Numbered from the stretch's first letter, positions 1 through 9,861 are shown. The stretch is 41,583 nt of DNA from Chitinispirillales bacterium (GCA_031283085.1 JAITCM010000110.1:1-41583), one strand, 5' to 3'. A program made the numbers and translations. The notes: generated by a model from the sequence alone, not told the origin.

Positions 1-2051
1 GCGCCGCCGCCACGGTGTTTCCGCTTACCGGGGGCGTGGCGACCTTCTGGGTGGGCACGGCGCCCGGTACCGACAGGGACATAAGCAACGCCGGCATAAA
101 CGTTTACGCGCTGCGCACCAACAGCGCCGAGGATATTGACCAGTCTATCGCGGCGGGCGGCAGGGAGGGCATCAACTTTACAAGGCTTTCCACCGCCATC
201 AGGTACGCGGTGGTGTACGGCGACGGTCAGGGGCGTCCTGACAGTTTGATAATAGTCTATCAGGAGGGCGGCGCGCCGCTTACGGGCCCTGGGGCTAAAC
301 CGAGCAGCGTTACGTTGACGTGGGGCGGGGTTGAGCTGTCCGCGACGGGTAATGTCATAGAGGTTGTGGACGATGTGACCCTGCGCGTTAACAGCCTGAC
401 GGCCGCGGCGGGTGCGGCGAAGCCGACGGGGTATACGTCCATCGCCGGGCTGGGGCGCGGTCTCGTGAAGGTGTACGGCGGCAGCGGCGGTGCGGAGGCG
501 GTTGAGGATGGATTTGAAGTGTACGACGGCGTGGGGCCGGTGCTGGCCAACGGCGCCGCCGGCGACGGAGCGGGCGACAGCCCCAGGATATATGAGAATT
601 TAGACGGCGCGAATGTGGACACGCTCATTGTAACGTTCTCCGAGGAGCTCCGCGACATTAACAATCTGAAGACGTTACTGTACTCGGAGGGGCCGGCCGA
701 GCCGGCGGCCGGGTCCGCCGGAACGCAGCTTGAAGTGGTCGGCGTCAGCGGCGCCGGCCCAACCTACACGCTGATTGTCAGGCCGGTCGGCGGCGGGCCG
801 CAGCCTGTGGAGAACGGTTGGCTCCGGCTCAACGCGGAGGGGGCTGTCGTTGTTACCGATGTGGCGGCCACGCAGTCGGGAGGCGTCTTGTCGGACAACA
901 AGCCGAACCACGCCAATCGTTGGGTGCAGTTGAAGCCCTACGAGCTGGCACCGGGCATCAGAGCCGCTTATTACACCGGCAACAACGCCGAGGGTAAGCC
1001 CGACACCGCTTTCGTGGTGTTCAACAAGCAGATAAACAAAAGCGAATGGTTCGAGGGCGGGGCGGTCAACTTCGGCGCGCCCATAGCGCTGACCGCGCAG
1101 AATATCGACGATATTTTGACTGTCGCGGGGGATACGCTGAAGATAAACCTGCGAGCCGCCGCGCCGGCGCTTGCGTCGTCTACGGCGCCCATCAAGACCT
1201 CCGGCGACATACCGTTTACCTTGAGCTACAAACCGGGCAAAGAGTGGGCGCCGACATCGGGTGAAACGGCTAAGGACAGGGCGGGGCCCGTGCTGGCCAA
1301 ACCGGCCGTCCTTAAAACCGGTTCGCCCAAGAGCGACGGTTCCTTTAACCAGGACACGCTGGTTGTGTACTACAGCGAGCCTATAAACCCGGCGTCCGCC
1401 GCGGGCGCTGATAATAAACCGTTGAGGTTGAGGGCGAAGGGCGGCGCCGGCGACAGGTACGGCGAAGATACTCCGGTGTTGAGGCTAAACGGTACGGTAG
1501 ATTACGACAGGACGAGCGGGTTCTATATGGCGAAATACGTGGTAGACCCCGACTTCCCTATAAGTAATTATCCTGAACCGGGCGACTCCGTCCAGATATA
1601 CAGCTTCGCCGGGGTTGGGGACAATCTGGATTCGTCTAACGTGCAAAAAGACCCGAGCAACAAGTGGCAGCCGCTGACGGTTGACCGCGCGGCGAATTGG
1701 ACGGTAAAGATAGGCAGCAATCCGTTCATGAGCGACGCGTCGGGGGCGAAATATATGAATATGGAGTTTTCGCCAAACGCGAAGGGCGTGACGGACGTGA
1801 CGGTCAAGGCCACGATAAGGATATTCGACAATGTGGGCACGCGGGTGGTTGATACGACGGTTGATAACAGCGCGACCGGAGAGAAAAAGGTGGTTTGGAA
1901 ATGGCGCGGCGAGAACATGAAAGGCCGCTTGGTGGGTACCGGCACCTATCTCATGAGGGTGACGTGCGAGTCGAAGGCGCAGGGCGACCCCAAGTCGGAC
2001 ATATACAAGGTGCCTCCCCAGATGCTGGGTGTGGTTAGGGGCAAGAAGTAG
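1..2051 (+). CDS. Giant secreted Ig-repeat protein, C-terminal part (5' end outside window)
   Basis: The reading frame is open from the window edge (codons in phase from base 3), so about 683 residues of a longer protein are visible. It is a close paralogue of the C-terminal 680 residues of the next gene. At least four strand-rich units recur, each opening with a D-(S/T)-L/A-x-x-x-(Y/F) motif: RPDSLIIVYQEG, VDTLIVTFSEEL, KPDTAFVVFNKQ and QDTLVVYYSEPI. This is the pattern of SbsA-type (Big_5) Ig-like domains. The last ~110 residues (NPFMSDASGAK ... WKWRGENMKGRLVGTGTYLMRV) look like a FlgD-type Ig domain, common at the C-terminus of proteins exported to the surface. A strong terminator follows directly. 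Surface or extracellular location is inferred from the paralogue's signal peptide. No catalytic motif is visible in this part. Confidence 0.85.
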   Translation, partial: AAATVFPLTGGVATFWVGTAPGTDRDISNAGINVYALRTNSAEDIDQSIAAGGREGINFTRLSTAIRYAVVYGDGQGRPDSLIIVYQEGGAPLTGPGAKPSSVTLTWGGVELSATGNVIEVVDDVTLRVNSLTAAAGAAKPTGYTSIAGLGRGLVKVYGGSGGAEAVEDGFEVYDGVGPVLANGAAGDGAGDSPRIYENLDGANVDTLIVTFSEELRDINNLKTLLYSEGPAEPAAGSAGTQLEVVGVSGAGPTYTLIVRPVGGGPQPVENGWLRLNAEGAVVVTDVAATQSGGVLSDNKPNHANRWVQLKPYELAPGIRAAYYTGNNAEGKPDTAFVVFNKQINKSEWFEGGAVNFGAPIALTAQNIDDILTVAGDTLKINLRAAAPALASSTAPIKTSGDIPFTLSYKPGKEWAPTSGETAKDRAGPVLAKPAVLKTGSPKSDGSFNQDTLVVYYSEPINPASAAGADNKPLRLRAKGGAGDRYGEDTPVLRLNGTVDYDRTSGFYMAKYVVDPDFPISNYPEPGDSVQIYSFAGVGDNLDSSNVQKDPSNKWQPLTVDRAANWTVKIGSNPFMSDASGAKYMNMEFSPNAKGVTDVTVKATIRIFDNVGTRVVDTTVDNSATGEKKVVWKWRGENMKGRLVGTGTYLMRVTCESKAQGDPKSDIYKVPPQMLGVVRGKK

Positions 2052-2100
2052 CGGCGGCCCCGTGTGACCGCCGGTTTTGTGATTTGACAGTGGCGATGCG

Positions 2101-2129
2101 GGGGCGGCCGGGTGGCCGCCCCTTTTTTT
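2101..2129 (+). terminator. Intrinsic terminator after the first giant gene
   Basis: A perfect 9-bp GC stem (GGGGCGGCC / GGCCGCCCC) with a GGGT loop is followed by seven T residues. It lies 50 bases after the stop codon and separates the two paralogous genes transcriptionally. Confidence 0.9.
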
Positions 2130-2151
2130 GCGTAAATGTCTCACAAAAACC

Positions 2152-2180
2152 TTGCTTTTTTTTGCGGAAAACGGTATATT
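2152..2180 (+). promoter_or_regulatory. Sigma-70-type promoter of the second giant gene
   Basis: TTGCTT and TATATT are separated by 17 bases. An overlapping TATAAT lies at 2180-2185. The predicted transcript would have a 5' leader of about 70 bases before the ATG at 2257. The position just after a terminator supports an independent transcription unit. Confidence 0.65.
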
Positions 2181-2256
2181 ATAATGTCGGTGTCTTTAGT
2201 CGTACCATAATAATACGCGCCCAAAGGCGCGGTTATACCTAAAACAGGGGGTTAAT

Positions 2257-5200
2257 ATGATGACGTTTGCCAAAAAACGGACGAAATACGGTGTTGCCGG
2301 AGTAGGGGCTGCGCTGGCGGTTTTGACGGCGGCCGCCGCGGGGTGGGCGGCGGATATCACCGTGTGCAAGGCTACGGGAGACGACGCGTGTATGTTCAAG
2401 ACCGTGCAGGAGGCGGTCAACGCGGCGCGGCCGGGGCAGGTTATCGAGATTATGGATACGGAAACTTATGAGGAGCAGGTTACCATCGACGGGCGGGGGG
2501 AGTGGAACGAGGCGTCGGTGTGGGACCAGCATAACCAAGGGCCCATAAAGGCGGTTAAGGGTGGGAAGAACGGGATTACCATAAAGTACGCGCCGACCGG
2601 GGCGCGATTGTTCGGGACTCATGCCCGGCCTACTATTAAGTGGAAAGATGTGACTAATAGAAGTCCCAACGGAACGGCGGAAGCCGCTAGAGACGGCGAA
2701 TTGACGGGGACATCCGGGAACTTTGAGACGTGCGGGGCGTTGCGCATAATCCGCGCTCAGGGGGTTACCATAGATGGAATAAAGGTGGACGGCGGCGGGC
2801 AGGCGCCGTTTGAAAACAAATCCACCTGGGGGATATACCCGCTGTTCCATGGCAACGCCGCCCTTACCATCGTGGTGTCGGGCGGGGCGGTGATACGGAA
2901 CTGCGATATCACAAACGGGTACTTCGGGATAAACGTGAAAGACAGGAACACGGGCGGCGTCTTCGGGAACCCGAACCCGAATGACAATGACCGCACCATC
3001 CCCCTCTCCGGTTTCGGCAAAGTCGGCAACCATATTATTGAGTACAATAAAATACACAACAACGTGACGGGGATATTCTTTGAGTCAGCGTGGGATTTGG
3101 GGTCAACTGTCCGGTACAACCTGATTTACAGCAACATACATCAGGCGTCGCTGCTGTCCGGTATGGACAACCCGGACAATTCCGTGGGAGGGGCCATACT
3201 CTTCAAAGATATGAAATACACACCGGTTGCCATCTACAACAACACCTTCTACAACAATTCCGGGAATATACTGGGCGGGTGGAAGATTGCCGCGCCGCAC
3301 CTGCTCTTTAACAATATATTCGGCAAGCCGAGTTACGCCGTCGGCGCCCGTCCGCCCAACTCGGTGGGGAACGCGATGTTTGAGCACAGGTTCCCGTACA
3401 GGATGCACAACACGCTGTTTTCCGCCACCGCCGATTTGAAATCCGAGAAACGGTACATCAATCAGTGCAAAAGGCCGGGGGATTATACCGTTACCCCGCA
3501 GATACCGGAGATATCGGGGCAGGAGCTCTTCGGCATTACCCAGGTCAGGATAGATAACAACATTCCCAATCCGCCCACAGGCCCCACGCAGATAGAGTGT
3601 ATAGGCGTGCTTGCCGGAACGACGGTAACAACAGACCAATTTATCGCGCCGGGCGGATTGATTACCGGCACGGTATTTGAGGCGTCGGCCAACATTCGCT
3701 GGCTCGAGACCTCAAAGTCGGTTGACGGGACGGAGGACTTGTTTGTCTCCGTCGACCCGGCCTCGTCCGACTTTCTCAGGCCCAAGTGGGAACACGCGCT
3801 TGTCACGCAGTATATAAAGAATAAGGGATGGACGGGCATAGGGATGAAGAATTCGGACGGGGCGGACGCCGACATAGGCGCGATATCGTCGACCGGCCGG
3901 GCGCCTGCTACCGTGGCGCGGGTCAAGCCGTCAAATGTGGTGCTTGTGACTGGCACCAGCGCTAAGGCGAGTTTCTTTGTCACGGTCGAGAGCGGCCAGC
4001 TCAACAACGCTAAAATCAGCTTCCTGCGCTGGGTGGCGCCACTGCCGACCAATCCGCCCGAACCGTCCGGCAACTCGGCTCCGGCCGTGCCGAAAGCTAA
4101 CCACCACCAGCTAACGGCGCCGGCGGCGGCCATAGCGGTCAACGGCAACAACACGCTCACCTTTACCATTCCCGCCCTGCCCACGCTTACGGGGGCCGAT
4201 TCGGCCGGTCAATACGGCTTCTTTGAGGTCGTAGTCTCCGGCACCGACGCGGCCGGCAATCCCGTGGCCTCAGACATAGGCTTCCTGCCCTACCGCAAGC
4301 TCGAATATACCCTGAAGATGGAGGTCTTCACGACTGCCGGCGTGAAGACTGCCACGGTTAACGCGGGCGAGCAGTACCGTCTCCAGGTAACGCCGTGCAA
4401 AGGCTCCGACCCGGCCAACTGCGGGTCGTATACGGATGGCCCGCTTAGCGAGGTATCTTACGAACTCCAATCCGACGCGGCGGCGTTCATGTACACCTGG
4501 AATACCGAGACCCCGTTTACCCAGGACGGGCCTGCTCCCAGCGCTAATATTACCAGCGCCGGTAAATCCTATAACGTTTACTTCACCCGCGCCGGCGCGG
4601 AGACGATAATGGCTTCCGGCGTAGCCAATGTGGGGGGCGGGCGTTTAGTCTTTCTCGGTACCGCCGACATTACCGTGAGGCCCGGGGCGCCCGACCACCT
4701 AATCTTCACCGACCCAATCCCTCTAAGCCAGTTGGGCAGCGCCCCCGCCACCGTGATAAATCGCGGCGTTGACCGTGAGGTTACCGTTAAGGTTGAGGAC
4801 AAGTGGGGCAACGCCGTTGACGTGCCGGTTCAGGTTACCATCAGTTCCAACAATACCGCGGTCGGCGATGTGGGCGCTCCGGGCAATATTAATACGAAGA
4901 CCGTGACTACGACCGGGACGACCGGCGTCGCCGAATTCGTTGCGCGGACGGCTCCCGGCGCGGCGCAGAATCAGACGTTTGACATGACCGCCACAGCCGG
5001 TATCACCGGCGGCACACAGGGGCAGAATGATAACGTGGGCCGTTTGCGCGTCGGCCGCGCCCTCGACCGTCTCGAAGTCTTCTACAGCGACAACGGGCCG
5101 GGCAAGCAGTGGCAAACATATTACGACCCTACCGTAACCATCGACAGGAACGTGGGGGAATGGGCGCAGATTGCAGTGAAGGTACTGGTCGGCGACACCG

Positions 5201-7311
5201 TCAACACCGGTCGCCCGAATCAATTTGTGCTGGTTAGCCCCAGCGACCCCAATCTGGTGTTTAGCGCGACGGAGGGCGGCGCCGCCGCCACGGTGTTTCC
5301 GCTTACCGGGGGCGTGGCGACCTTCTGGGTGGGCACGGCGCCCGGTACCGACAGGGACATAAGCAACGCCGGCATAAACGTTTACGCGCTGCGCGCAAAT
5401 AACGCCGATGATATCGACGCGTCCATAGCGTCCGGCGGCAGGGAGAACATCAATTTCAATGTGCTTCTCACCGCCATTGAATACGCGGTGGTGTACGGCG
5501 ACGGTCAGGGGCGCCCTGACAGTTTGCGTATACGCTATTTGGAGGGCGGCGTTCCGTTGACCGGTGCCGGGGCGAAGCCGAACAGGGTTACGCTGACCTG
5601 GAGCGGGGTTGTCTTGACCGCTGAGGGCGCGGCGGTAAGCGTAGTGAACGACGTTGTGCTGGGCGCCAAGTTTACGGGGGATACGAGGCCGACGGGGAAG
5701 ACTTCCATCGGTGGAGTGGGGGCGGGCCTTGTGAAGGTGTACGGCGGCAGCGGCGGGACGGACGCGGTTGAGGAGGTGCCCTCTTTGTATGACGGTGTGG
5801 GGCCGGTGCTGGCCAACGGCGGCGCCGAGGATGGCGCGGACGGCAGCGCCCCGCTGCTATATGAGAATGTGGATAACAGCGATGTTGACACTATTGTCAT
5901 AACGTTCTCCGAGGATATCCGCGACGTTAGCAAGTTGACGAAGCTATTGTATAAGGCGCCGACGGCCAATCCCGGCGAGCCTTCCGGAGCGGTGGACGGT
6001 GTGCAGCTCACGGTGCTCGGCGTAACTCCCATCGGCGGCCGCGCCTACAAACTGGCTGTGAGGCACACGGACGACGGGCCCATTCCGGGGGGATGGCTCC
6101 GGCTTAACCCGGGCGCGGACGCCGTTGCCGATAATGCCGCGACGCAGTCGGCGGGCGTTGTGGAGGACAACAGGCCGCATGATAAAAACCGTTGGGTGAA
6201 GTTGAATTTGCAAGGCCGGCCCCCCACAGTCAAAAGCGCCTGGTACACCGCCAGCAGCGCCACGGGTAAGCCCAATTACGCCTACGTGGAGTTCAGCAAG
6301 GATATTGACGACCTGAGCAGGTGGTTCTCAGGCGGCAGCGTCAAATTTGACGCGGTCAAAACTGTGTCCGACGTCAGCTCGTTATTCGCCGTTGTGGACG
6401 GCGCCACGCTGAGGATAGACCTGAGCGCGGCGACCGACTTCGCGTCGCCGACGTCGACCGCCATCAGAACCTCCGGCGATATGCAGTTTACGTTGACTTT
6501 CGGCCCGGCCGTTGGGGAGGAATGGGGCTTCGTGTCGGATGTGGCCGCGGACAGGGCCAAACCGGTGCTGGCCTTAGGCGCCGAACTTAAGACCGGCTCG
6601 CCCAAGGGTGCCGCCGGAGAGGGCTTTAACCTGGACACGCTGGTTGTGTACTACAGCGAATCAATCAGCGCGACGGCGCTGGCGGCGGATAACCCTGTAA
6701 CGCTGCGGGCGAAAGGCGGCAAGTACTCATCGTTCGAGCCGGAGTTGCGGTTATTGGAGGCGCGCCCCGATAAGGGTTTTTATATGGCGAGATACCTGGT
6801 AGTCAACGAATTCCCACAGTCTGAGTACCCGGAATCGGGCGATTCTGTCCACATTTGCCATACTGCGCAAATCGGGGATTCCATGGTTGTGTCCAACGTG
6901 CAGGACTCCTCGAATAACAAATGGCAGCCGCTCACAGTTAAACGGGCGTCTAACTGGAAAATCATGGTCGGGAGCAACCCGTTCGTGAGCGACGCGTCGG
7001 GGGCGAAGTCCATGGGTTTTGTGTTTGACCCGAGGCCGCGGGGCGTGACGAAGATGACGGTCAAAGCCAATATAAAGATATTCGACAATTTGGGCGCGCT
7101 GGTGATGGATACGACGATTGATAACGGGGACGGGAGCGGTGATAAGATGATTTCCTGGAAATGGCGCGGCGAAAACAAGAGGGGTCGTCTGGTGGGTACC
7201 GGCACATATCTCCTCAGGGCGACGTGCGAATCGAAAGCGGACGGGGACAGCAGGCCGGACATATACAAAGTGCCCACCCAGATGTTAGGCGTGGTAAGGG
7301 GCAAGCGGTGA
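2257..7311 (+). CDS. Giant secreted protein: signal peptide, beta-helix, Ig-like repeats, FlgD-like C-terminus
   Basis: The protein has 1684 residues. Residues 1-31 form a signal peptide (basic KKRTK, then an Ala/Val-rich core ending AGWA). Residues ~32-545 look like a right-handed parallel beta-helix: an opening FKTVQEAVNAARPGQVIEI, repeated short N-rich turns such as IYNNTFYNNSG, and a closing DADIGAI. Residues ~830-920 resemble a Big_1-type Ig domain (VEDKWGNAVDVPVQV). From ~1080, four SbsA-like Ig units follow (RPDSLRIRY, VDTIVITFSEDI, KPNYAYVEFSKD, LDTLVVYYSESI). Residues ~1570-1684 are a FlgD-like domain (RGRLVGTGTYLLR). The ATG at 2257 has an AGGGGG ribosome site 5 bases upstream; the ATG at 2260 is an alternative. 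Beta-helix proteins often bind or cleave polysaccharides, but no lyase or hydrolase active site can be assigned, so the function remains open: adhesin, carbohydrate-binding or structural surface protein. Confidence 0.92.
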   Translation: MMTFAKKRTKYGVAGVGAALAVLTAAAAGWAADITVCKATGDDACMFKTVQEAVNAARPGQVIEIMDTETYEEQVTIDGRGEWNEASVWDQHNQGPIKAVKGGKNGITIKYAPTGARLFGTHARPTIKWKDVTNRSPNGTAEAARDGELTGTSGNFETCGALRIIRAQGVTIDGIKVDGGGQAPFENKSTWGIYPLFHGNAALTIVVSGGAVIRNCDITNGYFGINVKDRNTGGVFGNPNPNDNDRTIPLSGFGKVGNHIIEYNKIHNNVTGIFFESAWDLGSTVRYNLIYSNIHQASLLSGMDNPDNSVGGAILFKDMKYTPVAIYNNTFYNNSGNILGGWKIAAPHLLFNNIFGKPSYAVGARPPNSVGNAMFEHRFPYRMHNTLFSATADLKSEKRYINQCKRPGDYTVTPQIPEISGQELFGITQVRIDNNIPNPPTGPTQIECIGVLAGTTVTTDQFIAPGGLITGTVFEASANIRWLETSKSVDGTEDLFVSVDPASSDFLRPKWEHALVTQYIKNKGWTGIGMKNSDGADADIGAISSTGRAPATVARVKPSNVVLVTGTSAKASFFVTVESGQLNNAKISFLRWVAPLPTNPPEPSGNSAPAVPKANHHQLTAPAAAIAVNGNNTLTFTIPALPTLTGADSAGQYGFFEVVVSGTDAAGNPVASDIGFLPYRKLEYTLKMEVFTTAGVKTATVNAGEQYRLQVTPCKGSDPANCGSYTDGPLSEVSYELQSDAAAFMYTWNTETPFTQDGPAPSANITSAGKSYNVYFTRAGAETIMASGVANVGGGRLVFLGTADITVRPGAPDHLIFTDPIPLSQLGSAPATVINRGVDREVTVKVEDKWGNAVDVPVQVTISSNNTAVGDVGAPGNINTKTVTTTGTTGVAEFVARTAPGAAQNQTFDMTATAGITGGTQGQNDNVGRLRVGRALDRLEVFYSDNGPGKQWQTYYDPTVTIDRNVGEWAQIAVKVLVGDTVNTGRPNQFVLVSPSDPNLVFSATEGGAAATVFPLTGGVATFWVGTAPGTDRDISNAGINVYALRANNADDIDASIASGGRENINFNVLLTAIEYAVVYGDGQGRPDSLRIRYLEGGVPLTGAGAKPNRVTLTWSGVVLTAEGAAVSVVNDVVLGAKFTGDTRPTGKTSIGGVGAGLVKVYGGSGGTDAVEEVPSLYDGVGPVLANGGAEDGADGSAPLLYENVDNSDVDTIVITFSEDIRDVSKLTKLLYKAPTANPGEPSGAVDGVQLTVLGVTPIGGRAYKLAVRHTDDGPIPGGWLRLNPGADAVADNAATQSAGVVEDNRPHDKNRWVKLNLQGRPPTVKSAWYTASSATGKPNYAYVEFSKDIDDLSRWFSGGSVKFDAVKTVSDVSSLFAVVDGATLRIDLSAATDFASPTSTAIRTSGDMQFTLTFGPAVGEEWGFVSDVAADRAKPVLALGAELKTGSPKGAAGEGFNLDTLVVYYSESISATALAADNPVTLRAKGGKYSSFEPELRLLEARPDKGFYMARYLVVNEFPQSEYPESGDSVHICHTAQIGDSMVVSNVQDSSNNKWQPLTVKRASNWKIMVGSNPFVSDASGAKSMGFVFDPRPRGVTKMTVKANIKIFDNLGALVMDTTIDNGDGSGDKMISWKWRGENKRGRLVGTGTYLLRATCESKADGDSRPDIYKVPTQMLGVVRGKR
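5281..5394 (+). repeat. Block identical to bases 3-116 of the upstream paralogue
   Basis: Bases 5281-5394 are identical to 3-116 (offset 5278), and 5279-5280 also match bases 1-2. Identity may therefore continue upstream beyond the window. Immediately after 5394 the two genes diverge to ordinary paralogue similarity. The sharp edge suggests recent gene conversion or unequal recombination between the tandem copies. Confidence 0.9.
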
Positions 7312-7337
7312 TTAAAATTATTAAAATGGGAATGTGA

Positions 7338-7364
7338 GGGCGGCCCGGTATGGCCGCCCGTTTT
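7338..7364 (+). terminator. Intrinsic terminator after the second giant gene
   Basis: An 8-bp stem (GGGCGGCC / GGCCGCCC) with a 6-base loop is followed by G then TTTT. The stem is almost the same as that of the terminator at 2101, as expected if the gene and its terminator were duplicated together. Confidence 0.8.
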
Positions 7365-7415
7365 GTTGAAACGCGATGTCGGCAAAAACGGGACTATTAG
7401 CCGGAGGCGGTAGCA

Positions 7416-8387
7416 ATGGGGAAGAAGGCCATAGGGATAGATTTGGGCGGGACGGCCATAAAGGGCGCTATTATCGACGAGGGCGGTATTTGCGGCGGCG
7501 TTATCCGGGTGCCTACGGAGGCGCAGGGCGGCGGGCGGCGCATTATGGAGAACATACTGTCGCTCATTGGGAGGCTTGCGGAGGGCGGGGGCGGTCCGGG
7601 GGCGTTTATCGGGGTGGGCATTGGGACACCGGGCTTTGTGGATTCCGACGGGGTGATTTTGAACGGCGGGGCGAATCTGCCGGGGTGGACGGGGATGCAA
7701 GTATACGCGCCGATAGCGGAGCGCTTTGGGCTGCGGTCGTCGGCGGCCAATGACGTGACGTCGGTGGCATTGGCGGAGCTTATGTTTGGGGCGGGTCGCG
7801 GGGTTAAAAACATGGTTTGCTTCGCCCTCGGAACCGGTGTGGGCGGCGGCATCGTGACCAACGGGCGCCTCTACAAGGGCAGCCACGGGATGGCGGGCGA
7901 AATCGGGCACATAGTCGTGGAGACGAACGGTGAGGAGTGCCCGTGCGGCCAGCGCGGTTGCGTGGAGCGCTACGCTTCGGCGACCGGGATAGTGAAAATG
8001 GCGGCGGCTATGGCTAAAGAGGCCGCCGATGGGAATGTGACGGAGCTTGCCGAGTTTGTCCGCGCTAATCCGGGAGAGGTTACGAGCAAGCTGGTATACG
8101 AGTACGCGGCGAAGGGCGACGCGCTGGCGTTGCGCGTACACGAAAGGGCCTGCGATATGTTGGGTCGCGCCGTGGGGATAGTGATTAACACCTTCTCGCC
8201 CGACAGGGTGGTGCTGGGCGGGGGCGTGATGATGGCCGGGAGCGTGGTTCTTGAGGCGGTCAAAAGATACGCGGCGCTTCACTGCTGGCCGGAGATATTT
8301 AAGCTTTGCGAGATTGTGCCGGCGCGTATGGGCGAGGACGCCGGGGTGCTGGGCGCCGGGGCGCTGGCGCTTGAGGAGTTTGGCTGA
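7416..8387 (+). CDS. ROK-family sugar kinase (glucokinase-like)
   Basis: This 323-residue cytoplasmic kinase probably phosphorylates glucose or a related hexose with ATP. It has the N-terminal phosphate-binding DLGGT (residues 9-13), the catalytic Asp in AND (N112-D113), GTGVGGG (139-145), the GEIGH sugar-binding segment (161-165) and the ROK zinc-binding cluster CPCGQRGC (175-182). Length and motif order fit bacterial ROK glucokinases rather than ROK repressors, since there is no N-terminal helix-turn-helix. The ATG at 7416 follows a GGAGG at 7403-7407. Specificity (glucose, mannose or N-acetyl sugars) cannot be decided from sequence alone. Confidence 0.93.
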   Translation: MGKKAIGIDLGGTAIKGAIIDEGGICGGVIRVPTEAQGGGRRIMENILSLIGRLAEGGGGPGAFIGVGIGTPGFVDSDGVILNGGANLPGWTGMQVYAPIAERFGLRSSAANDVTSVALAELMFGAGRGVKNMVCFALGTGVGGGIVTNGRLYKGSHGMAGEIGHIVVETNGEECPCGQRGCVERYASATGIVKMAAAMAKEAADGNVTELAEFVRANPGEVTSKLVYEYAAKGDALALRVHERACDMLGRAVGIVINTFSPDRVVLGGGVMMAGSVVLEAVKRYAALHCWPEIFKLCEIVPARMGEDAGVLGAGALALEEFG

Positions 8388-8409
8388 GGCGTTATGGAGA
8401 GCGATGACG

Positions 8410-8448
8410 GTCATTGCGAGCGTAGCGAAGCCAACTTGTAGCCAATCC
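8410..8448 (+). repeat. Dispersed GTCATTGCGAGCG-type repeat
   Basis: GTCATTGCGAGCGTAGCGAAGCC, then an 8-base interruption, then CCAATCC lies between the ROK kinase and mgtE. The same core recurs at 9874, with shorter reverse-orientation pieces at 9862 and 36260. It resembles the widespread intergenic GTCATTGCGAG...GCGAAGCAATCC repeats seen in many bacterial genomes. No coding role is apparent. Confidence 0.7.
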
Positions 8449-8479
8449 AGGATATTTTCCCGTTTTGGAGGCGGGCTAT

Positions 8480-9835
8480 ATGTTGAAGGAACTGCTGACA
8501 CCGGAGATAGTGCAACTCATTCGCGGGCGGCAGTGGACGGATATGCGCGACGCGCTCGTCATTTGGCCGCCGGCGGAGGTCGCCGACCTTATCGGGTCGA
8601 TAGACGAACCCGCGCGGGTGTTGCTGTTGCGCTTCTTGCCGCGTTACTACGAGGCGGAGGTTTTTTCCGAGCTAACGCCGGGGATGCAGAACGACCTGCT
8701 CAAGGAGCTGACTAACCGCGAGGTGCGGGGGTTGCTCTCGGAGCTTAGCCCCGACGACCGCACGGCGCTCATAGACGAGATGCCGGCGGAGGTGACGCGG
8801 AGGCTGCTCGGCCTTCTGTCGCCGGAGGATTTGGCCGAGACGCGCCAGCTCCTGGGGTATCCCGAAGGGAGCGTCGGCAGGGTGATGACGCCCTATTTCT
8901 TGGACATTCGGGCTGACATGACCGCAGCGGAGGCGCTTGAGCACATCAGGGAACACGGTTCGGAGAGCGAGACGGTGAACGTAGTCTACGTCGTTGACGC
9001 GGAGGGAAAGCTGTTGGACGAAATATCCCTGCGGCATTTGATATTGGCGCCGCCGGAGAAGAGCGTAGAATCTATTATGGACGGCAACTTCGTATCGCTT
9101 TCCGGCTACAGCGACGGGGAGGAGGCCGTGGCGGTGATTAGGAAGTACAACTATTTGGCGCTGCCAGTGGTGGATTCGGCGGGGGTGCTGATAGGAATCG
9201 TGACAATCGACGACCTGATGGACGTGGCCGAGTCCGAGGTGACGGAGGACTTCCAGAAGTTGGGCGCCGTGAGTGTGCAGGTGGGCGGCGACGGCCCCAT
9301 AGAGAGCATCCGCGAGGCGGCGGTCTCGATACTCTTCCGCAGCCGGATAGGGTGGCTCGTGTTGCTTGTGCTGGTCAACATCCTCTCCGGTTTCGAGATG
9401 TCGTTCTTCACCGACACGATAGCCGCGACTGTGGCGCTGGTCTTTTTCCTGCCGCTGTTAGTAGGCAGCGGCGGCAACGCCGGTTCACAGTCGGCCACGC
9501 TTTTGGTGCGGGCGCTTGCCACCGGAAACGTTAAGATGGGCGACCTGCGCCGTATGTTCGTCAAGGAGCTTGCGGTGTCGGCGCTCTTAGGCGCGACGAT
9601 GGCCGCCGCGGTCTGCGGCCTGGCGTTCTACCGAGGAGGCTCGCGGGTGGGCATAACGGTGGCCCTGTCGATGGTAGTGATAGTAACCGCAAGCAGTCTG
9701 TTAGGCCTGCTGTTGCCGTTCATACTGTACAAATTAGGAAAAGACCCCGCTGCCGCGAGCGCTCCTTTAGTAGCGAGCATAGCGGATATAAGCGGGATAT
9801 TGATATATTTTTCGATTGCATCCTGGGTGATATAG
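8480..9835 (+). CDS. mgtE: Magnesium transporter MgtE
   Basis: This inner-membrane Mg2+ channel/transporter has 451 residues. The order is the family standard: an N-terminal superhelical MgtE_N domain (LSPDDRTALIDEMP; LLGYPEGSVGRVMTPYF), two CBS domains (the second containing YLALPVVDSAGVLIGIVTIDD), a connecting helix, and five C-terminal membrane helices. These include the conserved LPLLVGSGGNAGSQSATLLVRALA segment, which contributes to the pore. The ATG at 8480 is preferred because GGAGG (8467-8471) lies 8 bases upstream. A TTG five codons earlier overlaps that site. In characterised MgtE proteins the N and CBS domains close the channel when cytosolic Mg2+ is high. Confidence 0.96.
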   Translation: MLKELLTPEIVQLIRGRQWTDMRDALVIWPPAEVADLIGSIDEPARVLLLRFLPRYYEAEVFSELTPGMQNDLLKELTNREVRGLLSELSPDDRTALIDEMPAEVTRRLLGLLSPEDLAETRQLLGYPEGSVGRVMTPYFLDIRADMTAAEALEHIREHGSESETVNVVYVVDAEGKLLDEISLRHLILAPPEKSVESIMDGNFVSLSGYSDGEEAVAVIRKYNYLALPVVDSAGVLIGIVTIDDLMDVAESEVTEDFQKLGAVSVQVGGDGPIESIREAAVSILFRSRIGWLVLLVLVNILSGFEMSFFTDTIAATVALVFFLPLLVGSGGNAGSQSATLLVRALATGNVKMGDLRRMFVKELAVSALLGATMAAAVCGLAFYRGGSRVGITVALSMVVIVTASSLLGLLLPFILYKLGKDPAAASAPLVASIADISGILIYFSIASWVI

Positions 9836-9861
9836 GGTGTTGATGTGAGACTGTGCATCGC

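Noticed and set aside
6780-8501. Long minus-strand open frame (573 codons)
   Set aside because: It is antisense to the giant protein and the ROK kinase, both clearly real. Its product is rich in His, Arg and Pro with no domain, as expected from the complementary frame of GC-rich coding DNA.
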